Positions 1 through 8,602 of a stretch of DNA of 64,000 nucleotides are shown piece after piece. The position numbers were made by a program, and so were the translations under genes. The notes under the pieces were generated by a model, which saw nothing but the letters and a program-made list of their open reading frames with translations, was not told where the DNA came from and did no database searches. The stretch comes from Clostridiales bacterium (lineage in GTDB: Bacteria; Bacillota; Clostridia; Oscillospirales; CAG-272). The stretch covers positions 109,008 to 173,007 of the forward strand of contig JAAVZO010000025.1 in NCBI GenBank assembly GCA_022791685.1. The letters are read 5' to 3'. The first letter of the stretch is position 1, and each line of letters starts with the position of its first letter.

Positions 1-313
1 AAGTGTTTCACGAGCACTCGAATATATACACAGCAATCTCTCAATACGCCTCAGCATTGACGAGATATGCCAAAATATATACACTGCCAGAAGCACACTT
101 AACAAACGTTTTCATAATGAAGTCGGTACATCTATAGGAACATATATCGACACTGAAATCCTCACACGATGTGAGCAGCTGCTTGTAGACACCGACATAC
201 CGATAAGCCAGATAAGCGAGCGCTTTGGATTCTGCGATCAATTTTACTTTTCACGCAAATTCAAGAGTAAATACGGTCAGACTCCGCAGAAATACCGACG
301 CGATATGCGCTAA
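1..313 (+). CDS. AraC-family transcriptional regulator, 3' fragment
   Basis: C-terminal part (about 103 codons) of an AraC/XylS-type activator; the gene enters from the left edge, so its N-terminal ligand-sensing part is not visible. What is seen is the paired helix-turn-helix DNA-binding domain, including the second-helix signature ISERFGFCDQFYFSRKFK followed by YGQTPQKYRR, which is diagnostic of the family. Elsewhere in this window AraC genes sit beside sugar-acquisition genes, so an unseen left neighbour of that kind is likely (inference). It converges on the thioesterase gene and shares a hairpin terminator with it. Confidence 0.85.
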   Translation, partial: SVSRALEYIHSNLSIRLSIDEICQNIYTARSTLNKRFHNEVGTSIGTYIDTEILTRCEQLLVDTDIPISQISERFGFCDQFYFSRKFKSKYGQTPQKYRRDMR

Positions 314-365
314 ATTGAAAGGAACGCCGCTTCTACCGCACTTTGCAAATTTTCCAACAAAATAA

Positions 366-403
366 CCGCTGGTACTTCATAAATCAATATGAAGCGCCAG
401 CGG
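366..403. terminator. bidirectional terminator
   Basis: Long hairpin with arms CCGCTGG..CTTCAT and ATGAAG..CCAGCGG around an AT-rich loop, T-rich on the right and A-rich on the left. It lies between the convergent AraC and thioesterase genes and can serve both. Confidence 0.75.
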
Positions 404-423
404 CATATTTTTATATAATTTTA

Positions 424-1137
424 TTATTCAAGCATCAAAATCGCTTCGATATTTGTGAGTCCATCATTGCGTACAGTGCGGATGTAATATTGACCATCGT
501 TATTAGCCAGATATACCTTCAGCACCTCGCCAAGTCTCGCTTCATTTACAAAGCTTATACCGAGCGATATAACACGCTTTCCAACCATATCCGGAACAAA
601 ATCACATATCATGTCGGGATAATTGGTATTGTTCATATGCCCGTTCACATCGAGATCACTGTAAACGATCGTTCGCTCACCAACAAGAGAGAGGTTGACA
701 TCGCGGGGAATATGAACGCGTCGCGGGGAATCGAGCTCGAGCGGCTCGTCAATGCCAAAGCCAAGCTCAACTTCATCTACTTTATATAATTTGTGCGTCT
801 CTATCCCGATAAGCCCCCACACAGAGGCGGCTTCTGCGATAACTTCACCATCACGGCGTATCTGATAGCAACGGTTAAAGCTGACCCCGCGGCTTTCACA
901 GCCCCATGTGAAGACCTCAATTTCATCTCCGGCATGAAGCGGATGATATAGACTCATATTTATGCGGCTCAGCAAAAATGCCATGCCGTCGCGTCTCAAG
1001 TCCTCATTTGAAGGCTTCTCTGCCTTCATCTGCAAATTTGCCGTCTCCTGCATATAGCGAAGCACTAAAGACGCGCGCACTACTCCGGAAGGGTCACAGT
1101 CATGTGTATTTATACGGTATTTTTCAGACCATTTCAT
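424..1137 (-). CDS. acyl-ACP thioesterase
   Basis: 237-residue double-hotdog acyl-ACP thioesterase (FatA/FatB-like, PF01643 type), which hydrolyses acyl-ACP to free fatty acid in the cytoplasm. The N-terminal hotdog begins with YRINTHDCDPSG; the second hotdog holds DLDVNGHMNNTNY at residues 161-173, matching the Asn/His active-site segment of the family, and an acidic NEAR at 198-201 that fits the third catalytic position. Length is normal for the bacterial form. It follows fba on the same strand after a hairpin, so it probably has its own start of transcription. Confident in family; chain-length preference cannot be read. Confidence 0.88.
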   Translation of the reverse strand: MKWSEKYRINTHDCDPSGVVRASLVLRYMQETANLQMKAEKPSNEDLRRDGMAFLLSRINMSLYHPLHAGDEIEVFTWGCESRGVSFNRCYQIRRDGEVIAEAASVWGLIGIETHKLYKVDEVELGFGIDEPLELDSPRRVHIPRDVNLSLVGERTIVYSDLDVNGHMNNTNYPDMICDFVPDMVGKRVISLGISFVNEARLGEVLKVYLANNDGQYYIRTVRNDGLTNIEAILMLE

Positions 1138-1190
1138 AGTAATTATTTACCTTGTATTCAGTGTGAAAAATTTTTTGTTCAATTTAAAGT

Positions 1191-1220
1191 TCAGTGCCGG
1201 AGCTATGGCTTCGGCACTGA
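1191..1220 (-). terminator. fba terminator
   Basis: Hairpin with 9-bp arms (TCAGTGCCG / CGGCACTGA) just after the aldolase stop codon; on the minus strand it is followed by an AT-rich but not purely T tract. Confidence 0.65.
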
Positions 1221-1238
1221 TTAACTTTATTCTAAAAA

Positions 1239-2204
1239 TTAGAGAGTATTCTGCGAGCCAAGAACGGTGGTGAGCTTGTGCATAACCATCTTCTTAACTT
1301 CAGCACGAGCTACCGTGAGGTAGGTTCTCGGGTCGAATACATCAGGCTGATCGTGCATTACGCGGCGAATACCTGCGGTCATAGCGAGACGGATATCCGA
1401 GTCGATATTGATCTTGCAGACTGCCATCTTTGCTGCCTGACGGAGCTGCTCCTCCGGAATACCTACAGCGTCCGGAAGCTGACCGCCGATAGAATTGATC
1501 TCCTTTACATACTCCTGCGGAACGCTCGAAGCGCCGTGAAGTACGATCGGGAAGCCAGGAAGAAGCTTTTCGATCTCTTCAAGAATATCGAAGCGAAGCG
1601 GCGGGGGAACGAGAACGCCGTCAGCATTGCGAGTGCACTGTTCAGGCTTGAACTTGTATGCGCCGTGGCTGGTTCCGATAGCAATAGCGAGCGAGTCAAC
1701 GCCGGTCTTGGAAACGAATTCCTCAACCTCTTCAGGACGGGTGTAGGAAGAATCCTCAGCCGAAACCTTAACGTCATCCTCAACGCCTGCGAGTCTGCCG
1801 AGCTCGCCCTCAACGACTACGCCGTGAGCATGAGCATATTCAACGACCTTCTTGGTAAGAGCGATGTTGTCTTCGAAGGTGTGGTGCGAACCGTCGATCA
1901 TAACGGAAGTGAATCCGCCGTCGATGCACGCCTTGCAGATCTCGAAGTCAGCGCCGTGGTCAAGGTGAAGTGCGAGGTCGATATTCGCATCCTTGATAGC
2001 AGCCTGAGCGAGAGCGAGTAGATATTCCTGCTTAGCATACTTTCTCGCGCCTGCCGATACCTGAAGGATAACGGGGGATCTAACTTCGCCCGCAGCCTCA
2101 GTGATCGCCTGAACGATCTCCATATTGTTGATGTTGAACGCTCCGATAGCATAGCCGCCGGCATATGCCTTTTTGAACATTTCCTTTGTTGTTACGAGTG
2201 CCAT
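1239..2204 (-). CDS. fba: class II fructose-bisphosphate aldolase
   Basis: 321-residue zinc-dependent aldolase of glycolysis/gluconeogenesis that cleaves fructose 1,6-bisphosphate to DHAP and glyceraldehyde 3-phosphate. Family marks are GAFNINNMEIVQA near the N-terminus, the catalytic/metal segment HLDHG at 80-84 (Asp82, His83), the metal-binding GELGRLAG segment, SHGAYKF, and VLHGASSVP before the phosphate-binding NIDSD. The ATG is preceded by AGGAG at good spacing, and a consensus-like promoter lies 46-74 bp upstream. Monocistronic, with a hairpin after it. The longer insert near the C-terminus is typical of the 'long' FbaA-like clostridial forms. Confidence 0.95.
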   Translation of the reverse strand: MALVTTKEMFKKAYAGGYAIGAFNINNMEIVQAITEAAGEVRSPVILQVSAGARKYAKQEYLLALAQAAIKDANIDLALHLDHGADFEICKACIDGGFTSVMIDGSHHTFEDNIALTKKVVEYAHAHGVVVEGELGRLAGVEDDVKVSAEDSSYTRPEEVEEFVSKTGVDSLAIAIGTSHGAYKFKPEQCTRNADGVLVPPPLRFDILEEIEKLLPGFPIVLHGASSVPQEYVKEINSIGGQLPDAVGIPEEQLRQAAKMAVCKINIDSDIRLAMTAGIRRVMHDQPDVFDPRTYLTVARAEVKKMVMHKLTTVLGSQNTL

Positions 2205-2249
2205 ATTATTTCAACTCCTGTGATAGGTTTAGTTTAATCATACTATAAT

Positions 2250-2278
2250 ATTTTACTCCTATTTTCGGTATAAATCAA
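2250..2278 (-). promoter_or_regulatory. fba promoter
   Basis: TTGATT, 17 bp, TAAAAT reading leftward, about 46 bp before the fba start codon. Confidence 0.7.
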
Positions 2279-2640
2279 GTGTTTTGGCAAAATAATATGT
2301 GAATTTTTTATCGTTTCGCATTTTATTCCTGCAAAAGTAACCGAATACCTGCACCATATCTTTATAATTATATAAAAATATGGTGATTTTTTATTTCATC
2401 ATATACATCACAATAGCTTTCATAATATTTCCAATTATTTATTAACTCAACTGTAAAATATGAAAAAACCCATACAATAGTACTATTATCATTATGATTA
2501 TAGCTTTTGCACTCAAAAATCTAATCGCATTTATTGCTATATAACGCCGAGTAATTGTTAAATATATGTAAATTGGCATTACCAAATTACGCAATCGCAA
2601 AATTGCTTATAATAAATATGGAAGGTGTGAGATATCATAA
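2279..2640. other. gene-free AT-rich spacer
   Basis: About 360 bp between divergent fba and a small XRE gene. No open frame of note is seen. A TATAAT lies at the right side about 30 bp before the XRE start but lacks a good -35 box, so the XRE promoter is uncertain. Confidence 0.5.
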
Positions 2641-2895
2641 ATGAATTATCGCAAATTAACTTTAGGCAGCAAAAATATAATTGGCGCACAAGTGACAAAA
2701 GCCAGACTGGAAAAGGGACTGCTCCAAAAGGACTTTCTTGCAAAGCTGCAAGTTGAGGGCATGAATATAAGCTTAACTGCCCTCTCTCTACTTGAAGGCC
2801 AAAAACGTCCTGTATACGATTATGAACTTGTTATAATAGCAAAAGTTCTCGGAAAAGATGTAACATGGCTACTTAGACCTCAAAATAAAGATTGA
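2641..2895 (+). CDS. small XRE/Cro-CI-type DNA-binding protein
   Basis: 84-residue helix-turn-helix protein. Residues about 14-70 fit the Cro/CI five-helix fold: IGAQVTKARLEKGLLQKDF (helices 1-2) and NISLTALSLLEGQKRPVYDYELVIIAKVLG (recognition helix onward). It lacks the SVDYLLGRTDN tail of the eight array repressors, ending instead in VTWLLRPQNKD, so it is not one of them. The Shine-Dalgarno (GGAAGGTG) is unusually far from the ATG. No partner gene; target unknown. It ends just before a tRNA-Trp gene on the other strand. Confidence 0.72.
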   Translation: MNYRKLTLGSKNIIGAQVTKARLEKGLLQKDFLAKLQVEGMNISLTALSLLEGQKRPVYDYELVIIAKVLGKDVTWLLRPQNKD

Positions 2896-3006
2896 ATATA
2901 TTATACCATATCTTTGTTGAACTTCCTATCATTTTGAGCTTATATTATTTATTGTGTGTTTTACATAGAGAAGAACTTATCACGAAATTTGCAGATAACA
3001 TAGAAA

Positions 3007-3035
3007 AACCGAGGAAACAAATCGTTTCCTCGGTT
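3007..3035. terminator. terminator of tRNA-Trp
   Basis: Perfect 12-bp stem (AACCGAGGAAAC / GTTTCCTCGGTT) with A/T runs on both sides, immediately downstream of the leftward tRNA; it may also stop the XRE transcript. Confidence 0.85.
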
Positions 3036-3043
3036 AAAAATTA

Positions 3044-3119
3044 TGGCAGGGGCACAAAGGCTCGAACTCTGGACACGCGGTTTTGGAGACCGCTGCTCTA
3101 CCAACTGAGCTATACCCCT
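3044..3119 (-). tRNA. tRNA-Trp (CCA)
   Basis: Full cloverleaf on the minus strand: acceptor AGGGGTA/TGCCCCT, D-arm, anticodon loop CTCCAAA (anticodon CCA), TTCGAGC T-arm, encoded 3' CCA. Confidence 0.96.
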
Positions 3120-3130
3120 ATAGCGTATAT

Positions 3131-3159
3131 ATTATACCACTATTCGAGCCAATTGTCAA
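3131..3159 (-). promoter_or_regulatory. tRNA-Trp promoter
   Basis: Perfect TTGACA, 17 bp, TATAAT reading leftward, 12 bp before the tRNA. Confidence 0.88.
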
Positions 3160-3276
3160 TAGCTTTTTTGAAAAAATTCAAAAAATTTGCTATCACAATA
3201 AATCTGCCATAATATACCGCGTTGTTTGATAAGCCGTAAGCAAACAAGTCTGCGTGCACAAACCTTGACTCTGCCT

Positions 3277-3292
3277 GCGGGGGCTCCCCCGC
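3277..3292 (-). terminator. GC-rich hairpin after solute-binding gene
   Basis: GCGGGGG / CCCCCGC stem just downstream of the stop codon at 3300; no T run follows, so its role as terminator is only probable. Confidence 0.4.
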
Positions 3293-3299
3293 CCCAACG

Positions 3300-4790
3300 C
3301 TAGTTGTTTTCGCTGTATTTGTCTATGAGCTCTTCAAAGCGCGTTAGAAGCGCAGACTTTATCGACTCATAATCAGAAATAAACGTGTTGTTGCCGTTCT
3401 GTCCGCCTCTGTAGAATATAGTATTTATATTCGCAAGATTGTACAGGTTTGCATAATCAAATACAACTGAGTGGAAGATGATATCGAGCATTGCGATCGA
3501 GTCCTCGTCGCGCGCTACCTTGCCGCTGAGAGTAGTCTCGTAATATGCCGGTGTAAGAGTATTTACCGATTCAGCTGCAAGCGCTTCACATATCATACCG
3601 GTCATCTCAAGCTTATCGTTAGATACCGGAATAGCCAGCATTGAGCCGTTCGCAAAGCTCATCCATGAATAGTATTCATCCTGCTCGACACTTGCCTTAG
3701 GATTAGGCACGATACCAAACTCGTCTTCCATGTCGCGAAGCATCGTAGCAGAAAGTACGCCAGTATTATAAAGCAGACCGCGTCCCTCACGGAATGATTG
3801 ACGCATAACCTGCGACCAGATATTGCTGTAACCCTTAGACTGGAATCTTTCAGCATAGAGTACAGTATTGCTGTCTGAGGTTATTTCTACTAACTTTTCA
3901 AGTACCGAGTGGATTCCTTCAAGGTCAGGATCAATAGTAATATTTCCCTGAGCGTCACGCTTTGTAAGAGTGTAGCCGGAACCAAGGATCATCGGGAAGA
4001 AGTTCTCCTCAGCAGTGATCCAACCATACTGGTCAAACTCATCCATTGTGCCGTTACCGTCAAGGTCTCTTGTACCAAGCTTTGCAATTTCAAGGAATTT
4101 GTCAAGTGTCCATGTTCCATCCTTTACAGACTCATATGGATATTCAATATTGTATTCATCAAACAAACGCTTGTTGAAAAGTGTTGCATAAACACCGTTG
4201 TTGTCCATAATATTGATATCACCGTAAATAAAATACAGGTGATTGTTCAGCGTCAGATACTCAACACCGTTATCGTCCCACCACGGCGCATCCAAGTCAA
4301 GATGAGGTACAGTATAAAGGTCTGTGAGGTAACCCTCGAGCGAAAGTGTAGCTACACGGTTCGCAGAAGCCATGTATACGTCATATTCCTTATCATCCGA
4401 CAATACCGCAGCACGTAAAATTTCAACGGTATCATTGCCTTCGAACTGAGTTATCTCTACATTATAGCGCTCCTGCACTGCAATGTTGCGGGCGTATACC
4501 GCGTCATTTATTACGTCGCCGTTATACTCAGACGCGTAGATCTCATGTGAATAGTTAGTCGGGCTGTAAAGCTCGCCGCGAACAAAGAAGTTTAATGTCT
4601 CTCCACCCCAGTCATATTCCTGCGGAAGCTTTGATTGATATTCGGTAGATACAGGCTCAGTGGTATCGGTAGTGTTAGAATCGCTTACAGGGTCAGTGGT
4701 TACATCAGGTTCTTTTCCTGTGTCAGACGCGCATCCGACGACTGACATTGCCATTATTGCAGCAAGGCTCAGGCTCATTACTCTTTTCAT
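3300..4790 (-). CDS. extracellular solute-binding lipoprotein (ABC sugar uptake type)
   Basis: 496-residue secreted lipoprotein. Residues 1-20 form a signal peptide ending in a lipobox SVVGC, so Cys20 is the lipid anchor; a Thr/Ser/Asp linker follows. The body resembles family-1 (CUT1-like) sugar-binding proteins and carries an EF-hand-like loop DLDGNGTMDEFDQYG typical of this clostridial subgroup. Two paralogues lie at 37157 and 42887. Its ATG overlaps the stop of the upstream FAD oxidoreductase gene (ATGA), so the two are translationally coupled. No permease or ATPase gene is adjacent; it must use transport partners from elsewhere. Ligand unknown, probably an oligosaccharide. Confidence 0.85.
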   Translation of the reverse strand: MKRVMSLSLAAIMAMSVVGCASDTGKEPDVTTDPVSDSNTTDTTEPVSTEYQSKLPQEYDWGGETLNFFVRGELYSPTNYSHEIYASEYNGDVINDAVYARNIAVQERYNVEITQFEGNDTVEILRAAVLSDDKEYDVYMASANRVATLSLEGYLTDLYTVPHLDLDAPWWDDNGVEYLTLNNHLYFIYGDINIMDNNGVYATLFNKRLFDEYNIEYPYESVKDGTWTLDKFLEIAKLGTRDLDGNGTMDEFDQYGWITAEENFFPMILGSGYTLTKRDAQGNITIDPDLEGIHSVLEKLVEITSDSNTVLYAERFQSKGYSNIWSQVMRQSFREGRGLLYNTGVLSATMLRDMEDEFGIVPNPKASVEQDEYYSWMSFANGSMLAIPVSNDKLEMTGMICEALAAESVNTLTPAYYETTLSGKVARDEDSIAMLDIIFHSVVFDYANLYNLANINTIFYRGGQNGNNTFISDYESIKSALLTRFEELIDKYSENN

Positions 4791-6133
4791 AACGCAGATC
4801 CTCCATCACGTAAAGTTTTTGTAACGCGCTTTCCATCGAGCTCACGCAGGTCAGCGCCACTTTCGATACAGAGAGCAGCGGCAGTACCCGCAGCTTCTCC
4901 GAGCTGATTAAGGTTTACCATAACGCGCAGTGCGCCGTATGCAGTCATGTCAGCATTGATGACACGTCCGACTGCAATAAAGTTGCGAAGCTTCTCACCG
5001 ACAAGAATATCAAACGGTATCTGATAGTACTTAGCCGGCTCGCCAGTAAGACCGAGCTCCTCACGCCAGTTTCCGTGAACGGTACGCTCGCCCTTACCAT
5101 AGGTCGTGTGCATTCTTCCGTCGAGATACTTGAAGGATATTCCGCCGCCGCTCGAATGATGTCTGTCGCAGGGATAGGTACCGTTCAGTATCGGTGCGTC
5201 GTAACGAGCGCCAGTCAACAGCGGATACTCATTCGCACAGAAACGAGTCTTGTAGTGGACCGTCTCACGAAGACCTATAGACGAGCATACATTTGTAAGT
5301 GCATAGTTTGTATCAGTACGTCCATACTTCTGAAGCATACCAACAAACGCACGCATCATACGACGACCTTCAAGCTCAGCCTTAGTGAGGTCATCTGCTC
5401 TGTCGCAGCGAAGTCCGAATACGTGCTGGTCAGCGCGCATTGTGATTCCCTCACATCCGGCAACGTCCGTGCTCCAGCCCCAGTCGTCGTCAAGTCCGAA
5501 CTCCTCACCATGCTCCATTACAAGGCGATTCAGGCTGACGCCGTGCATATTTCCCTGTAAATGGAATACAGCTGTAGGCGGCTGAATGTATTCGTTTACA
5601 TATGACGGCAGAGCAAGGTCGCGCGCGATGAATCCATCACCCGTCGCGTCGATGAAGAAGCGAGCACGAATTGCACCGCGTCCATCACGATTTTCGACGA
5701 TGATCGTCTGTACTTCATCCTCAGTGGCAATAACAGCAGCATATGAAGTGTGAAGCATAAGCTTGATCTTGTTCTCAGTAACCATTTCATCGAGCAGGAT
5801 CGTAAGCTCGCTCGGGTTGAAATTGTAGCTGCCGCACTTGTGGTCCTGTCTGTAAACTGCTCCGCGCGGCTTTAAGCGCTCCAGCGTTTCTTCAGTAAGA
5901 CCTGCAATGATCTGTTCAGAATCATCGGTGTCGTTAAGTGTATGCCATATATTGACAAGTCCTGACACAGCAACGCCGCCAAGTGAATTCTGTTGCTCGA
6001 CCAAAATTACCTTCATTCCGAGTCGTGCTGCACGTATAGCAGCGAAAACTCCTGTACAGCTTCCGCCGACTACGCAAAGGTCAGCCTCGGCAACTACCGG
6101 TATCTGACGAGCAGGTTCAGTAATAAATTCCAT
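4787..6133 (-). CDS. FAD-dependent oxidoreductase
   Basis: 448-residue FAD-dependent oxidoreductase (FAD_oxidored, PF12831 type). Near the N-terminus ADLCVVGGSCTGVFAAIRAAR is a Rossmann dinucleotide-binding turn (GGSCTG in place of GxGxxG), followed by VILVEQQNSLGG for the ribose-binding acid; FFIDATGDGFIARD is the conserved second FAD segment. I place the start at 6133 because GGGAG lies 10 nt upstream, while the nearby ATG at 6142 is too close and longer forms add unrelated sequence. Coupled to the solute-binding gene. Such enzymes recur in clostridial sugar-uptake loci; substrate unknown. Confidence 0.82.
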   Translation of the reverse strand: MEFITEPARQIPVVAEADLCVVGGSCTGVFAAIRAARLGMKVILVEQQNSLGGVAVSGLVNIWHTLNDTDDSEQIIAGLTEETLERLKPRGAVYRQDHKCGSYNFNPSELTILLDEMVTENKIKLMLHTSYAAVIATEDEVQTIIVENRDGRGAIRARFFIDATGDGFIARDLALPSYVNEYIQPPTAVFHLQGNMHGVSLNRLVMEHGEEFGLDDDWGWSTDVAGCEGITMRADQHVFGLRCDRADDLTKAELEGRRMMRAFVGMLQKYGRTDTNYALTNVCSSIGLRETVHYKTRFCANEYPLLTGARYDAPILNGTYPCDRHHSSGGGISFKYLDGRMHTTYGKGERTVHGNWREELGLTGEPAKYYQIPFDILVGEKLRNFIAVGRVINADMTAYGALRVMVNLNQLGEAAGTAAALCIESGADLRELDGKRVTKTLRDGGSAL

Positions 6134-6221
6134 AATACTCATTCTCCCTTTTTGCGATATAATTGCAGCATGGAATAAAGTCCGTGTCATTATTGCCCTG
6201 CTGCAATATATCGGCATTACA

Positions 6222-6249
6222 ATTATATTATAAACAAAAAATCGGTCAA
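6222..6249 (-). promoter_or_regulatory. promoter of FAD oxidoreductase/solute-binding operon
   Basis: TTGACC, 16 bp, TATAAT reading leftward, about 90 bp before the chosen start. Confidence 0.65.
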
Positions 6250-6296
6250 TGTCCTGCCGAAAACACGCGAATTTATCTACTTTTGTTATTTCATAC

Positions 6297-6325
6297 TTGA
6301 TTTTATGATAAAAATGAGGTATAAT
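6297..6325 (+). promoter_or_regulatory. promoter of AraC gene 6401
   Basis: TTGATT, 17 bp, TATAAT reading rightward, about 75 bp before the ATG; divergent from the operon promoter. Confidence 0.75.
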
Positions 6326-6400
6326 ATAATATAGATATCCAACTAAACATAGTATACGCAAATTTGTCTTAATATAATAAACATATAATGAGGTAAAATC

Positions 6401-7279
6401 ATGTATGATAAATATGATTATATAATAAAGCAGGACAACTCATTTATCGCAGGATACAAAAGCTTCGTAGTTGATACAATAACAATGCCTTCATATTTGT
6501 TTACTACACTAAGGATATTGAGGGCAGTCAAAGGCTCCGCAGATTGGAAAATAGGAAACCGTATATATACAATACATAAGGGCGATATCATAATCGTGAA
6601 TAATATTGACGTACGACGATTCACACGTGTAGACAGTGATGATCTCTTCGAATGTGAGATATTTGCCTTTCCTCCTACAATATTCAGCGCAGAAAATGAA
6701 TGCCTCCGTTTGTTCTATGACCGATCGCCCGATTTTAGTCCAGTAATCGGCAACGGTTTATCATACATCAATGAAATTCACACATTACTCGATATGCTGG
6801 CTGACGTTTTCCGCACAAGTGAGCAGGATTCACACTCACGTGTACTGGCAACTTCGCTGATAACCGCAGTTTCGTCACAGCTGATGCGCGGCATAGACCG
6901 TGACTTTCCAGGTACACTTGGTGAGATCGGACAAAGCTCACAGCTTGCAGCCGAGGTCATTGAGAAAACGATGCGATTCATCAATGATAATATATCTAAG
7001 GAATTCAACGTTTCAGATATCGCAAAATACTTGAACCTAAGCCGCAGCTACTTTAGTCTGCTGTTCAAGCGATACACCGGCACTTCTCCGTCAGCATTCA
7101 TCAACCGCTGCCGTGTGACTAATGTTATTCGTCTACTCAACAGCACCAATAAAAATGTGCTCGAAGCAGCTATGGCAAGCGGATTTCAAAGTGCGTCAGG
7201 ATTCTATAAAACTTTTCACACAATATGCGGCATGTCTCCGATCGAATATATAAAGCTGCATACAAATTCACCAATTTAA
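6401..7279 (+). CDS. AraC-family transcriptional regulator
   Basis: 292 residues: an N-terminal cupin-like sensing part (about 20-120, with the turn IGNRIYTIHKGDIIIV) and a C-terminal double helix-turn-helix (about 190-290) with FNVSDIAKYLNLSRSYFSLLF and the second helix AMASGFQSASGFYKTFH. It is divergent from the FAD oxidoreductase/solute-binding operon across a 267-bp spacer with back-to-back promoters, the usual layout for a local activator. Ligand unknown. A textbook hairpin terminator follows. Confidence 0.9.
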   Translation: MYDKYDYIIKQDNSFIAGYKSFVVDTITMPSYLFTTLRILRAVKGSADWKIGNRIYTIHKGDIIIVNNIDVRRFTRVDSDDLFECEIFAFPPTIFSAENECLRLFYDRSPDFSPVIGNGLSYINEIHTLLDMLADVFRTSEQDSHSRVLATSLITAVSSQLMRGIDRDFPGTLGEIGQSSQLAAEVIEKTMRFINDNISKEFNVSDIAKYLNLSRSYFSLLFKRYTGTSPSAFINRCRVTNVIRLLNSTNKNVLEAAMASGFQSASGFYKTFHTICGMSPIEYIKLHTNSPI

Positions 7280-7354
7280 GTAAAGCATAGAATCAACAGC
7301 ACAAATATAAATTTATGTAAATTGAATTACCGAAAGGAATAAATATAAAAGAAA

Positions 7355-7375
7355 AAGTCCGATAAAATCGGACTT
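7355..7375. terminator. intrinsic terminator
   Basis: AAGTCCGAT / ATCGGACTT stem, three-base loop, then a run of T on the plus strand and A run on the other side; ends the AraC gene and the leftward tRNA-Gly. Confidence 0.9.
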
Positions 7376-7409
7376 TTTTTGGTGGCAACCTCTTTTTATT
7401 GCCTTAATA

Positions 7410-7483
<74 letters not shown>

Positions 7484-7501
7484 ATTCGTGATTACTTTTA
7501 T

Positions 7502-7530
7502 ATTATACCACACTTTCGAGTGTTTGTCAA
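7502..7530 (-). promoter_or_regulatory. tRNA-Gly promoter
   Basis: Perfect TTGACA, 17 bp, TATAAT reading leftward. Confidence 0.88.
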
Positions 7531-7555
7531 GAGGTTTTTCAAATTTTTTTATTTT

Positions 7556-8404
7556 TTATCTTATGATTTCAATCACAGTACCGCGATAATAATCATATTC
7601 TCCGCCGAGCATAGTCAACTCCGGTGCATACACAATAACCTTTGCAAATTCTTCCATTGTCAAGTCCCATTTCCCGTAATTACTTATACGCACCATAAAA
7701 GTAGCATCTGGCTTCTGTCCTCTGGCGTTGTATACCGTTACAAACAAATGTGATATCCAAATCTTGCGCGAACGGTCAGCGTATTCTTCTGGAACATTTG
7801 TATTCACCTCGCAAAGTGTCTGCTCTTTGCAGTAATTGAACGGACGCATTCCCTCGCTTACTGCACTGTCGGCTACCAATGCCTCAATGCCCTTGTCGCC
7901 ATTCACCGGAAATGTGATTGTTGTAAGCTTTCCCGGCTCGATAATAATACTCATATCTTCTGCATATCGTTTCTCGCGAATCGTATAATACGGTTCGCAC
8001 GTCTTAGGATTGCAGTCAGTATCGCCATAAAATAAATAGCTTCCGTGTTTGTCAATAGAATAGCTTATCCGCAGTTTATTTTTGCAGTAGAATGTCAATA
8101 TCGGGTCACTGTACATCAAATCGTCGCCGCCAGCTATCGGGTAGGTTTTGTTGTAATTATTATCTCCCATTAGCGCCATACGGTCATACTGGTGCAGCTC
8201 ACCGATTCGATATTCTGTCCCAATCGAGAGCTTTTGGATACTGCGAGTCTCTTTTGAACCCATCCACGTATTTACAAAAGCGTATATAGTCACATCTTCA
8301 ATTTTAGCAATTCGCTCGAGCTCCTTTTGCTGCTGCTCAAGCTCCAATCGTTTTAACTCTTTTTTGTGTGCGTGCTCAGATATACCGAAGATAAAGAAAA
8401 CCAT
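7556..8404 (-). CDS. membrane-anchored protein of unknown function, 5' end damaged
   Basis: 282 residues from the first usable ATG. The frame stays open upstream to 8473 and there encodes the front half of a transmembrane helix (SIFIILIAFAVMVFFIFG spans 8404), so the ATG at 8404 cuts the helix. The natural start appears to be ATG at 8482, behind a GGCGGTGAT ribosome site and a good promoter, but its third codon is TAG (8474-8476). So the gene carries an amber codon, or starts weakly inside. After the helix come a Glu/Gln/Lys coiled stretch (KELKRLELEQQQKELERI) and a soluble domain I do not recognise. Confidence 0.6.
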   Translation of the reverse strand: MVFFIFGISEHAHKKELKRLELEQQQKELERIAKIEDVTIYAFVNTWMGSKETRSIQKLSIGTEYRIGELHQYDRMALMGDNNYNKTYPIAGGDDLMYSDPILTFYCKNKLRISYSIDKHGSYLFYGDTDCNPKTCEPYYTIREKRYAEDMSIIIEPGKLTTITFPVNGDKGIEALVADSAVSEGMRPFNYCKEQTLCEVNTNVPEEYADRSRKIWISHLFVTVYNARGQKPDATFMVRISNYGKWDLTMEEFAKVIVYAPELTMLGGEYDYYRGTVIEIIR

Positions 8405-8518
8405 AACGGCAAAAGCTATAAGTATAATAAATATAGATTGCCATGTTTCCTTAAGTATTTTTGAGTAATCGTTCTATTCCATGATAATCACCGCCATTAT
8501 TAGTATACCACTACATAT

Positions 8519-8547
8519 ATAATAACATATACTACTAGCTTTGTCAA
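8519..8547 (-). promoter_or_regulatory. promoter of gene 7556
   Basis: TTGACA, 17 bp, TATTAT reading leftward; predicted start about 30 nt before ATG 8482. Confidence 0.7.
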
Positions 8548-8570
8548 GATATATTTAAAAGTACAGAAAT

Positions 8571-8602
8571 AAATAATCGCCGTGAAAACACGGCGATTAT
8601 TT
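8571..8602. terminator. terminator at left edge of array A
   Basis: 14-bp stem AAATAATCGCCGTG / CACGGCGATTATTT with loop AAAA; it overlaps the stop codon of the first array repressor. Nearly the same hairpin closes the other end of the array (9978-10010). Confidence 0.85.

Noticed and set aside
1278..2021. 247-codon frame antisense to fba
   Set aside because: Exact shadow of a highly conserved enzyme gene, caused by codon bias; no ribosome site.
2892..3212. Open frame of 106 codons on the plus strand
   Set aside because: It runs straight through the tRNA-Trp gene and its terminator; composition and lack of a ribosome site argue against coding.
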